Assembly: GCA_045596925.1 (NCBI GenBank)
Contig: JAZODH010000040.1
Span: forward strand, 1-32,858
Reading direction: 5' to 3'
Origin: SIG710 sp045596925
Lineage (GTDB): Bacteria; Bacillota; Clostridia; Oscillospirales; CAG-272
Length of the DNA stretch: 32,858 nt
Part shown: in pieces, positions 22,301-30,986 of the stretch
Layout: each line of letters begins with the position of its first letter
Numbering within the stretch: the first letter of the stretch is position 1
The notes under the pieces: model-generated
What the model was told of the DNA's origin: nothing
The model's input: the letters and a program-made list of their open reading frames with translations, nothing else
The model's database searches: none
Translations under genes and position numbers: made by a program

Positions 22301-23733
22301 GCGACAAGTCTCCCGATATCGACCTTAATTTCTCGGGCGAAGTGCAGGGAAGAGTACATAAGTACACAGAGGAGCTTTTTGGCAAAGAAAACGTGTTCCG
22401 TGCAGGAACCCTCGGTACTCTTGCAGACAAGACCGCATACGGTTACGTTGCAAAATATCTCGAGGAAAAGAAGCTGAAAATGAGCCTATCCGAGGTCAAC
22501 CATATGATCAGCACCATCACAGGCGTTAAAAAGACCACGGGACAGCACCCGGGCGGTATCATCGTTGTGCCAAAGGAATATTCCATCTACGATTTTACTC
22601 CCGTTCAGCATCCCGCAGACGACCCCAATTCGGATATTTTTACTACTCACTACGCTTTTTCCTACCTGCACGACACCATCCTGAAGCTTGACGAGTTAGG
22701 ACACGATGTTCCTACCAAGTACAAGATGATCGAGCGATTCAGCGGAACCAGCGTTTTGGACGTTCCCATGAACGATCCCGAGGTGTATAAGCTCTTTGAA
22801 TCTACCGAGCCTCTCGGTGTCACTCCCGAGGAGATCGGCAGCAAGATCGGAACTCTGGGCTTACCCGAATTTGGAACAAAATTCATTCAGCAGGTTCTCA
22901 TCGACGCAAAGCCCAAAAATTTTGCGGACTTGCTTCAGATATCGGGATTGACTCACGGAACCAACGTGTGGCTCGGAAACGCTCAGGACCTTATCAAAAA
23001 AGGCATCTGCGACATTTCAAAGGTTATCGGAACGCGAGACGGTATCATGCTCGACCTTATCCGTTACGGTATGGAAAACGCCACGGCGTTCAAGATAATG
23101 GAATCGGTTAGAAAAGGAAAAGGCCTCACCCCCGAATGGGAGGAAGCCATGACCGCCACGGGCGTTCCCGACTGGTATATCGAATCCTGTAAGAAGATCA
23201 AAGGCATGTTCCCCAAAGCCCATGCCGCCGCATACGTTATGTCGGCTATCCGTCTTGCTTGGTACAAGGTCCACATGCCCATTATGTTCTACTGCGCAAT
23301 GTTCACCGCCGCAGGCGGAGAAGTTGACGCAGAGGTGGTCATGCGCGGACCTGCCTACGTTAAAATGGTCATAGAAGAGATAGAAAAAAAAGGAAGAGAG
23401 GCTTCCGCTACCGAAAAGGCGCAGGCGAGTACTCTGCTCCTTTGCCGCGAATGTCAGATGCGCGGGATCAATTTCTTAAGCGTTGACGTAAACAAATCGG
23501 ACGCAAATATATTCAAGCCCGAGGACGGTGGTATTCGTCTGCCGTTTATTACTATTCCCGGACTTGGTGAAAGCGTGGCGGTCGCTATCGTTGAGGCGAG
23601 AGAAAAGGATATTTTCACCTCGATCGAGGATCTGAGGATACGCGCCAAGGTATCCCAAGGTCTTGCCGACCTGCTCAAGCGCAACGGTGCCACCGAAGGA
23701 TTAAACGACACAGATCAGCTGTCCTTTTTCTAA
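19327..23733 (+). CDS. polC: DNA polymerase III alpha subunit, PolC type
   Basis: 1468 aa, the replicative polymerase of low-GC Gram-positives with built-in proofreading. An N-terminal and OB-fold region is followed by a PHP domain beginning VELHMHTNMSTMDAI (about 371), into which the DEDD exonuclease is inserted (FDIETTGL about 459, then AHNASFDTGF and the HHRACDDAEM motif). A zinc-finger-like Cys4 (CPKCQ ... CPKCG, about 942-975) and the catalytic PDIDLNFS (about 996) follow. It has an AGGAGGAG ribosome site and ends at a terminator shared with the convergent SpoIID gene. PolC excludes most Gram-negative lineages. Confidence 0.98.
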   Translation: MAGKTLIEILKRYEPDERTSRLLLTAEDTIVRADKDAKLLEIKARFPKIIDKRTLYRIEEEIREAYQLNLVRLLPTYDSGLFSQGYLSEILVETERIGTVARGFFDDYEAELDGKEIKISIPMLQNGVDFMYDAKTPAVIEGIIRSEFGTNYHVTIERGNTNNYFDPVEKRLNEIDQRIRNVSRGGSESVSVVENVDGESVVFTKVDTLYKNIDAIPRIDGNIVKIGNLTFDISEPEAAFGDAFEIKPEGIGRIKMPMDYTTVVGNVFNFSSETTRNSQDHYNIIFGIFDGYTSIDVIYLNAPEELNKKIEKLFKKGGTYAIRGRVKPGQGMPFMGYKSKENPVSDLVIELAGAQKIKEIKRVDNAPQKRVELHMHTNMSTMDAIASAKDIIKTAKRMGHSAVAITDHGNVQAFPDAMLCSEDEGMKVIYGLEAYFVNDEKGGLGCDYDGAFGDEIVVFDIETTGLSVHNCSITEIGAVKIKGGEVIDKFNTFVNPERPIPEEVVKLTGITDEMVADAPKIKEALESFLAFTGNCLLMAHNASFDTGFIRHYAALSGLEFNNPYVDTVAISRFLNGELKNHKLDTLAEYFRLGDFNHHRACDDAEMLAHIYFAMCEKMKKFDLSTFPQLNREMTGNVDPLKLPSYHQIILVKNSVGLKNLYQLISKSYLEYFRRNPRIPKSELEKFREGLIIGSACESGELFHAILENAPEEEIEAIVNFNDYLEIQPICNNRFLVAEGRVKDDEGLRELNRKIVELGEKYGKPVCATCDAHFINEEDEIGRKILLASLKFKDADRDVGLYYRTTEEMLEEFAYLGKEKAFEVVVTNPNKINDMVEEVRPIPKGSYTPKMEGAEEDLQNMCWERAKKLYGDPLPEIVSARLEKELTSIINNGFAVLYMIAQKLVWYSESQGYLVGSRGSVGSSFVANMAGISEVNSLPPHYYCPKCQYSEFFTDGTVGSGFDLPDANCPKCGTKLVGDGHDIPFETFLGFYGDKSPDIDLNFSGEVQGRVHKYTEELFGKENVFRAGTLGTLADKTAYGYVAKYLEEKKLKMSLSEVNHMISTITGVKKTTGQHPGGIIVVPKEYSIYDFTPVQHPADDPNSDIFTTHYAFSYLHDTILKLDELGHDVPTKYKMIERFSGTSVLDVPMNDPEVYKLFESTEPLGVTPEEIGSKIGTLGLPEFGTKFIQQVLIDAKPKNFADLLQISGLTHGTNVWLGNAQDLIKKGICDISKVIGTRDGIMLDLIRYGMENATAFKIMESVRKGKGLTPEWEEAMTATGVPDWYIESCKKIKGMFPKAHAAAYVMSAIRLAWYKVHMPIMFYCAMFTAAGGEVDAEVVMRGPAYVKMVIEEIEKKGREASATEKAQASTLLLCRECQMRGINFLSVDVNKSDANIFKPEDGGIRLPFITIPGLGESVAVAIVEAREKDIFTSIEDLRIRAKVSQGLADLLKRNGATEGLNDTDQLSFF

Positions 23734-23738
23734 AATCG

Positions 23739-23768
23739 AAAAGCGATGCACAAAAGTGCATCGCTTTT
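23739..23768. terminator. Bidirectional terminator between polC and the SpoIID gene
   Basis: A 13-bp stem (AAAAGCGATGCAC with its complement), AAAA loop, A-rich left flank and T5 right flank. It lies 5 bp after the polC stop and 5 bp before the stop of the opposing gene. Confidence 0.93.
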
Positions 23769-23773
23769 TAATT

Positions 23774-25933
23774 TTACTGATTTGCAATGGTGAAATAGGG
23801 AACGATCTCCGTGTCGGCAAGATATATTGCAATAATATCCTCTGCCTTAACGCCCGCATCAGCCAGATCCTTTGCGCCATACTGGCTGAGACCCACACCG
23901 TGACCCCAACCTCTGCCTGCAAAGATGAAATTTCCTGCAGCAGATGCTGTGATAGTTTCGGTGACCCTTTCAAGATATGTGGTTATTTTAACATTGGGGT
24001 ATTCGGAAACAACAACGTACCTGTTGCCGATAATGGGTGTGGTCGTAACACCTGTATTGCCTGAGGTGTCTCCGTCCGTGTTTTCGTCGGATGTGTTATC
24101 ACCCGAATTATCGTTGTTGTGAACGTATCCGCTCAGCGTGGGGACCTGTGTTGTAAATTCGACAGCTCCTTCCTCGGTGTCATCGGCCGTTGCCACGTAT
24201 CCGCTCATTATAACCTTACGTCCCGTAGAGGTAAGCACGTAGGTGACCTGAAGCGATTCCTCGTTTATCGTTCCGTCTCCCGTGATAATGGACATATTGG
24301 GAACAAGTATAGGATCTTCCGTGCGATTGCCCGTCATGGGCACGTATCCGGGTTTTGTTTCCTCGGGCTTGGGGGCATCAACGATGTATTTTGCTTCTGC
24401 TTCAACGGAAACGACGTTGTCGTATGTAAACTCAAGAGTACCTTTGCCCACGACAAAATTTGCAGAGTTAACGTAGGACGAAAGAACTGTACGAATAATG
24501 TCCGAGCGCTTCAAAGTGACCGATTGGCCGTTAGTATCGGTAAAGGTCATGGTGTGAACGTAACCCGAATCATCATCTGCCATAGTGTAGCTGATAGATG
24601 CAATAGCACCCGAGACCTCGGTGTAGCCCTTTCTGCGAAGGGTATCGCAAAGCTCCTTGCCGCTCACTTCCGTGCGCCAGAGTCCCTTGTTATACTCGGA
24701 ATATCTCTCCCAAGGAGTTGCCACGTGGGTAAGGTAGCCTCTTTCGCTTCCCCAAACGTATTGGCTGGAAACGGTAGAACCGCCAACACTTGAGGAATAG
24801 TACGAGCCGCAGATCTCTCCGTTGTAGCTTATAACGAGTCCCGCGGTGGATCTTACCGCTTCTTTGACCGCATCATTTACACGCAAATGACCTTTGTAAA
24901 CCTGGTCGGATGCTGTGCAAACAAGGTCGCAGCCGTATGTTGCAAAGCGCTTATTGTAATTTGAAAGAGCATAAGAGCGCGCCGCCAATGCAAAGGTCCT
25001 CAAAACCTCAAGATGCCAGGAGTTACTTATTTCATAGGGGATTACTCCCTCAACATAGCTTTCAAGATCGAGAAGATTTATAAGCTTAACGCCGTTTGCA
25101 CCGTCTGTATACTGCGGTATGAAGCACATAACACCGCCGTAAAGATTATCTGCGGGGGTCTGAATGTAGGAAATGAACTCATCTCCTTGAAGCGCAGAAA
25201 AACCGATATTTGAACCTGTGTCGCCGGACTCATACTCAAAGAGGATCTTGTCCGTCTGAGGATTTACAACAGACGTGCAGGTCTGGGAGGGAGATACCAC
25301 CGAAACGGTGAAGTCCGTAAAGGAATTTTTGTAGGAATCGTATGCTGCGTTTGCCGCGTCAGCAGTTTTATAATTTCCGATCCTGACACGATATTGGTCG
25401 CCGTTAATCGCGGGAATAGCGTAAAGATCTCCGTCCTGCAGGCTGTCGTTTACAAGCGATACAAGAGTAGAAAGGGGAAGCATATTGCCTGTGGAATGAG
25501 CAAGTTCGAGATGATACCCGCCGATGACGGCCGCGTTTGCATTGCTTGTGAGACTGTAGGTCATGGCAGATTTTGAAAGGTTGCCGTCAAGGACTGCCGC
25601 GGCGATAGTATCCTCGATAACGTAGACGCTTTCAAAAGAACGAATGTCCTTCTGGATCTGAGTTTTGCCGACGACAAAGCCGTAAGGTGCTTTTATTTCA
25701 AAGCCTACCGTCACACTTGACCCATACATTAAACCGACGGCGATATAGGTATCGCCATCGGTCGATGAGAAGTCATAATCTGAAAGATTATATTCAATTT
25801 GCTCTGCCGCAACATTGCTTATCAGCATAGAAATTGCAAGCGTCGCACCGCCCAGAACCATGACTACAGCAAGAATCCAGCACATGACCCGGACAAACAG
25901 TTTTCTTTTCTTATCCGACAATTTTATAAGCAC
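23774..25933 (-). CDS. SpoIID/LytB-domain protein (sporulation lytic transglycosylase family)
   Basis: 719 aa, much longer than classical SpoIID (about 340 aa). A membrane anchor lies at about 14-37; a SPOR-like stretch (YRVRIGNYKTADAANAAYDSY) near 180-200 may bind denuded glycan; the SpoIID domain begins LLDLESYVEGVIPYE near 285 and closes with GRGWGHGVGLSQYGAKDLAD near 680. A Thr/Asp/Asn/Gly-rich insert splits the last part. SpoIID degrades peptidoglycan during engulfment; LytB homologues enhance autolysins. Start: GTG at 25933 has no well-spaced site, whereas TTG at 25921 lies about 10 nt after GGAGG, so the shorter form is likelier. It overlaps the upstream gene. A general wall-remodelling role is also possible. 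Confidence 0.87.
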   Translation of the reverse strand: MLIKLSDKKRKLFVRVMCWILAVVMVLGGATLAISMLISNVAAEQIEYNLSDYDFSSTDGDTYIAVGLMYGSSVTVGFEIKAPYGFVVGKTQIQKDIRSFESVYVIEDTIAAAVLDGNLSKSAMTYSLTSNANAAVIGGYHLELAHSTGNMLPLSTLVSLVNDSLQDGDLYAIPAINGDQYRVRIGNYKTADAANAAYDSYKNSFTDFTVSVVSPSQTCTSVVNPQTDKILFEYESGDTGSNIGFSALQGDEFISYIQTPADNLYGGVMCFIPQYTDGANGVKLINLLDLESYVEGVIPYEISNSWHLEVLRTFALAARSYALSNYNKRFATYGCDLVCTASDQVYKGHLRVNDAVKEAVRSTAGLVISYNGEICGSYYSSSVGGSTVSSQYVWGSERGYLTHVATPWERYSEYNKGLWRTEVSGKELCDTLRRKGYTEVSGAIASISYTMADDDSGYVHTMTFTDTNGQSVTLKRSDIIRTVLSSYVNSANFVVGKGTLEFTYDNVVSVEAEAKYIVDAPKPEETKPGYVPMTGNRTEDPILVPNMSIITGDGTINEESLQVTYVLTSTGRKVIMSGYVATADDTEEGAVEFTTQVPTLSGYVHNNDNSGDNTSDENTDGDTSGNTGVTTTPIIGNRYVVVSEYPNVKITTYLERVTETITASAAGNFIFAGRGWGHGVGLSQYGAKDLADAGVKAEDIIAIYLADTEIVPYFTIANQ

Positions 25934-26405
25934 CTCCTACCATTACATAAGCAGTTCCGCTGCCTGTGATTTTTATACCTCTGCCGTCATTTCCGCGGGG
26001 GATGAGAAGGCAATGGTTGCGAGGAACGGCGACACCGCCCTGAAGGTCAACACCCGCAGTCATGTCGCAAAGTCCCTGGTTGTCAAAAGGGGATACGATA
26101 ACGGCAGAGCCGGAGCGAAGGATAAGCTCGGTCGCTGCCGTGCACTGAAGCTCCTGACCGGGCTTCAACTCGATAACGGTGAAAGCGTCTGCAGTTGAAG
26201 GCGCAGTCGTTCCGTCGCCTTCGCCGCCTGTGATAGCAGCGATCTTTTCGTTGATGGGCTTGAGTGCCTCCTCAACGTACTTTGTAAGATAAGACAGCGA
26301 AATGATGGGGTCGGACGTGCTGTCATAAGCCGCAGTTGCAATAACGCTGAGAGCGATCAGCGCCGCCAGCGCAACAGAAATTATCAAAACGATTCTTTTT
26401 TTCAT
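25911..26405 (-). CDS. Membrane-anchored protein of unknown function, partner of the SpoIID gene
   Basis: 164 aa from ATG 26405 (GAGG about 8 nt upstream). A single N-terminal hydrophobic helix (MKKRIVLIISVALAALIAL) anchors or exports it. A helical segment (LTKYVEEALKPINEKIAAI) is followed by a Gly/Thr linker and a beta-rich C-terminal domain (FTVIELKPGQELQCTAATEL, then GVAVPRNHCLLIPRG and GTAYVMVGGAYKIVG). I do not recognise the family by name. It overlaps the SpoIID-family gene and shares its promoter, so the two probably act together at the cell envelope. Confidence 0.75.
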   Translation of the reverse strand: MKKRIVLIISVALAALIALSVIATAAYDSTSDPIISLSYLTKYVEEALKPINEKIAAITGGEGDGTTAPSTADAFTVIELKPGQELQCTAATELILRSGSAVIVSPFDNQGLCDMTAGVDLQGGVAVPRNHCLLIPRGNDGRGIKITGSGTAYVMVGGAYKIVG

Positions 26406-26464
26406 GATCTTTACCTCTTTCGGGGACAGATTGGCGAAAGCAAAACTTCGCCGCATACATATGA

Positions 26465-26493
26465 ATTATAACAAATTACAAGCGATTTGTCAA
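26465..26493 (-). promoter_or_regulatory. Consensus sigma-A promoter for the SpoIID gene pair
   Basis: On the minus strand TTGACA (26493-26488), a 17-bp spacer and TATAAT (26470-26465): a perfect vegetative promoter about 60 bp before the small membrane protein gene. Its vegetative type argues that this SpoIID-family protein is not solely a sporulation product. Confidence 0.85.
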
Positions 26494-26557
26494 ATAAATT
26501 GTCGAATAATTTCATTTCTGTTCATATTTTTCGGCTTTTTGACGGCACAAACGTTAT

Positions 26558-28774
26558 TTAAAAGGAGATTTTGCATCTCGGAGGCAGGGAAACACCCGTT
26601 GCGGGTATCTTCAGCTTTTTATAGCCCTTTGAGGGAAATTCCTCCTCGTTTGCCACCTTTGCACCGATCAGATTACTCTTTTTCTTGAGAGAGAATACGG
26701 TAACGCCCTGAGCGTTTCGGGTGGTCTTAACGGGAAGCAAGGAGGACTTGACTATCAGCGCTTTTTTGTCGTCGGAAACGAGAAGAAGCTCAATAGGCTC
26801 GTCCTCGTAGAATACGCCGACGATAGGCGAAACATCGGAATACGCGTTTATGAGCTTTTTGCGGTTGCCCTTGGTAGCGTAAGCCGAAACGGGCACGCGC
26901 ACGCCCTTGCCGTTTTCGAAAATAAAGACAAAGTTCTTGTCCTCGGGATAGTCGTTCTGAACTTTAACGAATATGGGCTTTTCATCGGTGTCCATTCCAA
27001 GCTTTGCAGGAATAAAGTCACCCAAAGCCGACGCTTTGGTGCAGTCAAAATCATTTACACTCGCGCGATATACTTGGCACTTGTTTGTAAAGAAAACAAG
27101 CTCGCTTATATTGTCCGTGTCGATGTCAAAGGCAAGGGAGTCACCTTCCTTGAACTTCTGCTCGTCGTTTCCGCGCAGGGAGAGCAGGGTGATCTTCTTG
27201 AAATAGCCCTCCTTTGACATAATGAGCTTGACATTGTAGTTTTCGACTTGCTCCTCGGGCTCGTATTCTTCGATGCTGTCCGCGTGAACTATCTCGGTGA
27301 GACGGGGCTTGCCGTACTTTTTCTTGATTTCCTTGAGCTGTTCGATGATGTAATTTTTGATCTTCAGCTCATCGCCGAGGATCTCCTCAAGGTTTGCGAT
27401 CTCCGCCTGGAGATTTTCGATCTCCTTGATCCTGTTGAGAATGTACTCGCGGTTGAGGTTGCGGAGCTTGATCTCCGCGATGTATTCAGCCTGAATTTTA
27501 TCAATGGAGAAGCCATCCATAAGGTTGGGGATAACGTCTTCTTCTTTTTCCGTCTGTCGAATTATGCGAATAGCCTTGTCGATGTCAAGAAGAAGCTTTC
27601 CCAGACCCATGAGCAGGTGAAGCTTTGCCTGCTTTTTCTCCAGATCAAAGGTAAGCTCACGGCGGACACAGCCCATTCTGAACGCTATCCACTCGGAAAG
27701 AATCTCAACGATACCCATCTGACGGGGTGTGCCGTTCACGAGGATGTTAAAATTGCACTTGAAGCTGTCCTCGAGAGGGGTGGACTTGAAGAGCTTTGCC
27801 ATGACCTTTTCGGGATCGGCACTGCGGGCAAGGTCGATCGTCAGCTTGAAACCCGAGATGTCGATCTCGTCTCGGAAATCGGTGATCTCCTTCATCTTGC
27901 CTTCTTTTACAAGCTCTGTCAGACGCTTGATTATCTGCTCGATGGTTGTAGAATAGGGTATCTGCAGAATATCGATGCAATGATTTGCCTTGTCGTATTT
28001 GTATACAGCGCGAATGATAATAGAGCCTTGACCCGTTTCGTACACCTCGCGCATTTGCTGCTCGTTGTATATTATCTGACCGCCGCCCGAGAAATCGGGG
28101 GCTTTTATCAGCTCCATTATCTTTTCCGTCTTTGTTCTGGGATTTTTGAGAAGTGCGATAGTACCGTCACAGACCTCTGCCAGATTGAAGGAACAGATGT
28201 TTGACGCCATACCTACCGCGATACCCATGTTGGGGGATACGATGACGTTGGGGAAGGTAGTAGGAAGCAAGGACGGCTCCTTCATGGTGCCGTCATAGTT
28301 GTCGATCATGTCGACGGCATTTTTGTCAATGCCACAGAAAAGCTCCGCGCTGAATTTTTCAAGACAGCATTCGGTGTATCGCGCCGCCGCGTACTGCATT
28401 TCGGTGCTGTACTGTTTGCCAAAGTTCCCCTTTGAGTCAACGAAAGGATGAAGCAGAGCGCCGTTGTCGCGGGTGAGACGGACGAGAGTCTCGTATATAG
28501 ACGCATCACCGTGGGGGTTCAGCTTCATTGTCTGACCTACGATGTTTGCGCTTTTCGTTCTGTCCCCGCGAAGCAGACCCATTGAGTACATGGTGTAAAG
28601 GAGCTTGCGGTGCGAGGGCTTGAAGCCGTCGATCTCGGGAATAGCTCTCGATATGATAACGCTCATAACGTAGGGCATATAGTTTTTCTCTATGGTTTCG
28701 GTTATGGGCTGGAGCGTAGGCTCGGAATAGATTATTTCACTTGGTGCATTATCAACTTTTCTTTTCTTTGCCAT
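26558..28774 (-). CDS. parC: Type IIA topoisomerase subunit A (ParC/GyrA family)
   Basis: 738 aa. The breakage-reunion domain contains PYVMSVIISRAIPEIDGFKP, GDASIYETLVRL, and QYAAARYTE with the catalytic tyrosine; a long coiled coil follows (about 420-490) and a C-terminal beta-pinwheel. The canonical GyrA-box (QRRGGKG) is not visible; instead SLRGNDEQKFK and VPVSAYATKGNRKK appear, favouring topoisomerase IV A (ParC) over gyrase. The usual partner parE is not next to it in this window: upstream is tsaC. I use parC with that reservation. Confidence 0.85.
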   Translation of the reverse strand: MAKKRKVDNAPSEIIYSEPTLQPITETIEKNYMPYVMSVIISRAIPEIDGFKPSHRKLLYTMYSMGLLRGDRTKSANIVGQTMKLNPHGDASIYETLVRLTRDNGALLHPFVDSKGNFGKQYSTEMQYAAARYTECCLEKFSAELFCGIDKNAVDMIDNYDGTMKEPSLLPTTFPNVIVSPNMGIAVGMASNICSFNLAEVCDGTIALLKNPRTKTEKIMELIKAPDFSGGGQIIYNEQQMREVYETGQGSIIIRAVYKYDKANHCIDILQIPYSTTIEQIIKRLTELVKEGKMKEITDFRDEIDISGFKLTIDLARSADPEKVMAKLFKSTPLEDSFKCNFNILVNGTPRQMGIVEILSEWIAFRMGCVRRELTFDLEKKQAKLHLLMGLGKLLLDIDKAIRIIRQTEKEEDVIPNLMDGFSIDKIQAEYIAEIKLRNLNREYILNRIKEIENLQAEIANLEEILGDELKIKNYIIEQLKEIKKKYGKPRLTEIVHADSIEEYEPEEQVENYNVKLIMSKEGYFKKITLLSLRGNDEQKFKEGDSLAFDIDTDNISELVFFTNKCQVYRASVNDFDCTKASALGDFIPAKLGMDTDEKPIFVKVQNDYPEDKNFVFIFENGKGVRVPVSAYATKGNRKKLINAYSDVSPIVGVFYEDEPIELLLVSDDKKALIVKSSLLPVKTTRNAQGVTVFSLKKKSNLIGAKVANEEEFPSKGYKKLKIPATGVSLPPRCKISF

Positions 28775-28838
28775 TTTGGGTGCCTTTCTTCCTTGACGTT
28801 TTTATCTTGATGCAAAATTGCTTGTATTCAAAAGGATC

Positions 28839-29882
28839 TTATATTTTTTTGACCGTGTGTGCCGCCGCTCTTATCATTCTGTTGTAAAGAGCAAGTCCGA
28901 GTCCTTCTTTCGGGGGTAAATGTGCGTATATTATCTGAGCACCGAAGGTGTCAGCTTCACGCAAAGCGGTGAAAATGTGCTTTCCGTGGGACACAAGGTC
29001 GTCTTTTTCACCTATGGTGATGACGTTTTTCTCGCCGATGAGCTTTTCTTCGCCGTCATAGCATATAACGGCGCATTTTACGTCCGTTCTTTTCTGCTCG
29101 GAGCGGATAAATTCAATAAAAGTGCTTTCGTCACCGTCCAGGAGAACAACGGGAGTTTTGGGAGAATAGTGGCGGTACATCATGCCCGGGGAGAGCACGG
29201 TGTCGCCCTCTTTTAATTTGTCAGTCACGGCGTCCGCGATCTCCACCTTCTCGCAGACCATAGTCAGCGCATCGTAATTGACCGCGCCGGGGCGGAGCAG
29301 CGTCAACGTGTCTCCGTCAATTTTTACAATGGTGGATTCAAGTCCGATCTCGCACTGACCTCCGTCGATTATCATGTCAACGTGGCCGCAAAGATCTTCT
29401 ATTACGTACTTTGCACAGGTGGGCGAGGGTCTGCCCGAAATGTTTGCGGACGGTGCTGCAATAGGCCTTCCAAACGCTCTTATCAGTGCGTTTGCCACGG
29501 GGTGAGAGGGGCATCTGACTGCCACTGTGTCAAGTCCGCCCGTAACCGACATGGGGACTGTGTCCTTTTTTTGCATGATAACTGTCAGCGGGCCGGGCAT
29601 AAATGCCTGCGCCAGCTTGTAGTATATAGGGGAAGTATAGCAATATTTTTCGGCGTCCTTCGGCTCGGCAATATGTATTATGAGCGGGTTGTTTGAAGGA
29701 CGTCCCTTTGCCTCGTATATTTTGTTTGCCGCGTCAGCGCTGGTGGCATCGCCACCGAGACCGTACACGGTCTCGGTAGGCATGACCACAAGTCCGCCTG
29801 AGGAAAGTATCGCGGCGGCTTGGCGAAGCTTTTCTTTTGCGTCGTTATTCAATTCGGTTATTGTGACTATTTTCGTTTCCAA
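28839..29882 (-). CDS. tsaC: L-threonylcarbamoyladenylate synthase (Sua5 type)
   Basis: 347 aa, the long Sua5 form with an N-terminal YrdC domain (GGLVVMPTETVYGLGGDA; KGRPSNNPLIIHI; MPGPLTVIMQ; RCPSHPVANALI; APSANISGRPSPT) and a C-terminal Sua5 domain after the linker SPGMMYRHYSPKTPVV. It makes threonylcarbamoyl-AMP for the t6A37 modification of ANN-decoding tRNAs. The start is TTG at 29882, with GGAAG 9 nt upstream; no ATG fits. It sits between prfA and parC on one transcript; linkage of prfA with sua5 is common in Firmicutes. Confidence 0.95.
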   Translation of the reverse strand: METKIVTITELNNDAKEKLRQAAAILSSGGLVVMPTETVYGLGGDATSADAANKIYEAKGRPSNNPLIIHIAEPKDAEKYCYTSPIYYKLAQAFMPGPLTVIMQKKDTVPMSVTGGLDTVAVRCPSHPVANALIRAFGRPIAAPSANISGRPSPTCAKYVIEDLCGHVDMIIDGGQCEIGLESTIVKIDGDTLTLLRPGAVNYDALTMVCEKVEIADAVTDKLKEGDTVLSPGMMYRHYSPKTPVVLLDGDESTFIEFIRSEQKRTDVKCAVICYDGEEKLIGEKNVITIGEKDDLVSHGKHIFTALREADTFGAQIIYAHLPPKEGLGLALYNRMIRAAAHTVKKI

Positions 29883-29912
29883 AAGAAAAACTTCCTTTCT
29901 TTTACACTTTTT

Positions 29913-30983
29913 TTACGCCTGCTCGCCTTTCAGCTTTTCCGCCGCTTCGGCGGTGGCAAGCGCATCGATCATCTCTCCTATATTTCCGTTGAGGAAATCG
30001 TCAAGAGAATGTATTGTCATTTTGATCCTGTGGTCTGTAACTCGGCTTTGAGGGTAGTTGTAGGTACGGATCTTTTCGCTTCTGTCGCCCGTACCTACCT
30101 GGTCGCGTCTGTCCTGCGCGATCTTGTCCGATTGCTCTCGCTGTTTTCTGTCGTAAAGAATCGCGCGGAGCATTTTCATGGCCTTGTCGCGGTTTTTGAA
30201 CTGGCTTCTCTCTTCCTGACATTCGACCACGGTTCCCGTAGGAATATGCAGAATCCTCACGGCGGATTCGGTCTTGTTTATGTGCTGACCGCCCGCACCG
30301 CTTGATTTGCAGGTCTCAAATTTAAGGTCTGCGGGATTGATCTCGATCTCGACCTCCTCGGCCTCGGGAAGAACCGCGACCGTAACCGTTGACGTATGTA
30401 TACGTCCCTGGGTCTCGGTCTCGGGAACTCTTTGCACTCGATGAACCCCGCTCTCAAACTTGAAGCGGGAATATGCACCGTCCCCCTCTACGTTGAAGGC
30501 TATCTGACGGAAGCCCCCAAGCTCGGTGGGGTTTGAGTTCATAACGGACATCTTGAAGCCCTCACTGTCCGAGAACATACCGTACATTCGATAAAGAACG
30601 CTCGCAAAAAGCGCCGCTTCCTCACCGCCTGCACCTGCACGTATCTCAACGATAACGTTCTTGTCATCGTTGGGGTCTCGGGGCAGAAGAAGGACCTTTA
30701 ACTCCTCTTCAAGAGCTGTCAGCTCCTCCTTTGCCGCCTTTAACTCCTCGGAGGCAAGCTCCCGCATTTCGCGGTCAAGCTCGCCTTCGAGCATCTGATT
30801 TATACCCTCGATGTTGTTTTTTGTCGCGCGGTACTGTCGGTATTTATCAACGATTGGCGTGAGAGCCTTGTATTCCTTCATGAGCGCGGCGTATTCGCCT
30901 TGTCGGCTCATAATGTCGGGATCGGCAAGACTGTCCTCGATACCGATATATTTTTGTTCTGTGTCTTTTAGCTTGTCGAGCAT
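29913..30983 (-). CDS. prfA: Peptide chain release factor 1
   Basis: 356 aa. RF1 recognises UAA and UAG and triggers peptide release. The catalytic GGQ is in SSGAGGQHINKTESAVRI; the tripeptide anticodon region reads PET within HRVQRVPETETQGRIHTS, a PxT form of the kind seen in Firmicutes RF1. The protein appears intact, which matters because the ardC gene of the element contains an internal UAG. It is 3 bp downstream of the aminopeptidase gene. Confidence 0.97.
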   Translation of the reverse strand: MLDKLKDTEQKYIGIEDSLADPDIMSRQGEYAALMKEYKALTPIVDKYRQYRATKNNIEGINQMLEGELDREMRELASEELKAAKEELTALEEELKVLLLPRDPNDDKNVIVEIRAGAGGEEAALFASVLYRMYGMFSDSEGFKMSVMNSNPTELGGFRQIAFNVEGDGAYSRFKFESGVHRVQRVPETETQGRIHTSTVTVAVLPEAEEVEIEINPADLKFETCKSSGAGGQHINKTESAVRILHIPTGTVVECQEERSQFKNRDKAMKMLRAILYDRKQREQSDKIAQDRRDQVGTGDRSEKIRTYNYPQSRVTDHRIKMTIHSLDDFLNGNIGEMIDALATAEAAEKLKGEQA

Positions 30984-30986
30984 ATT

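Noticed and set aside
27248..28204. A 318-codon open frame on the plus strand opposite parC
   Set aside because: Antisense of the conserved topoisomerase breakage-reunion domain; the open frame follows from codon bias, with no ribosome site.
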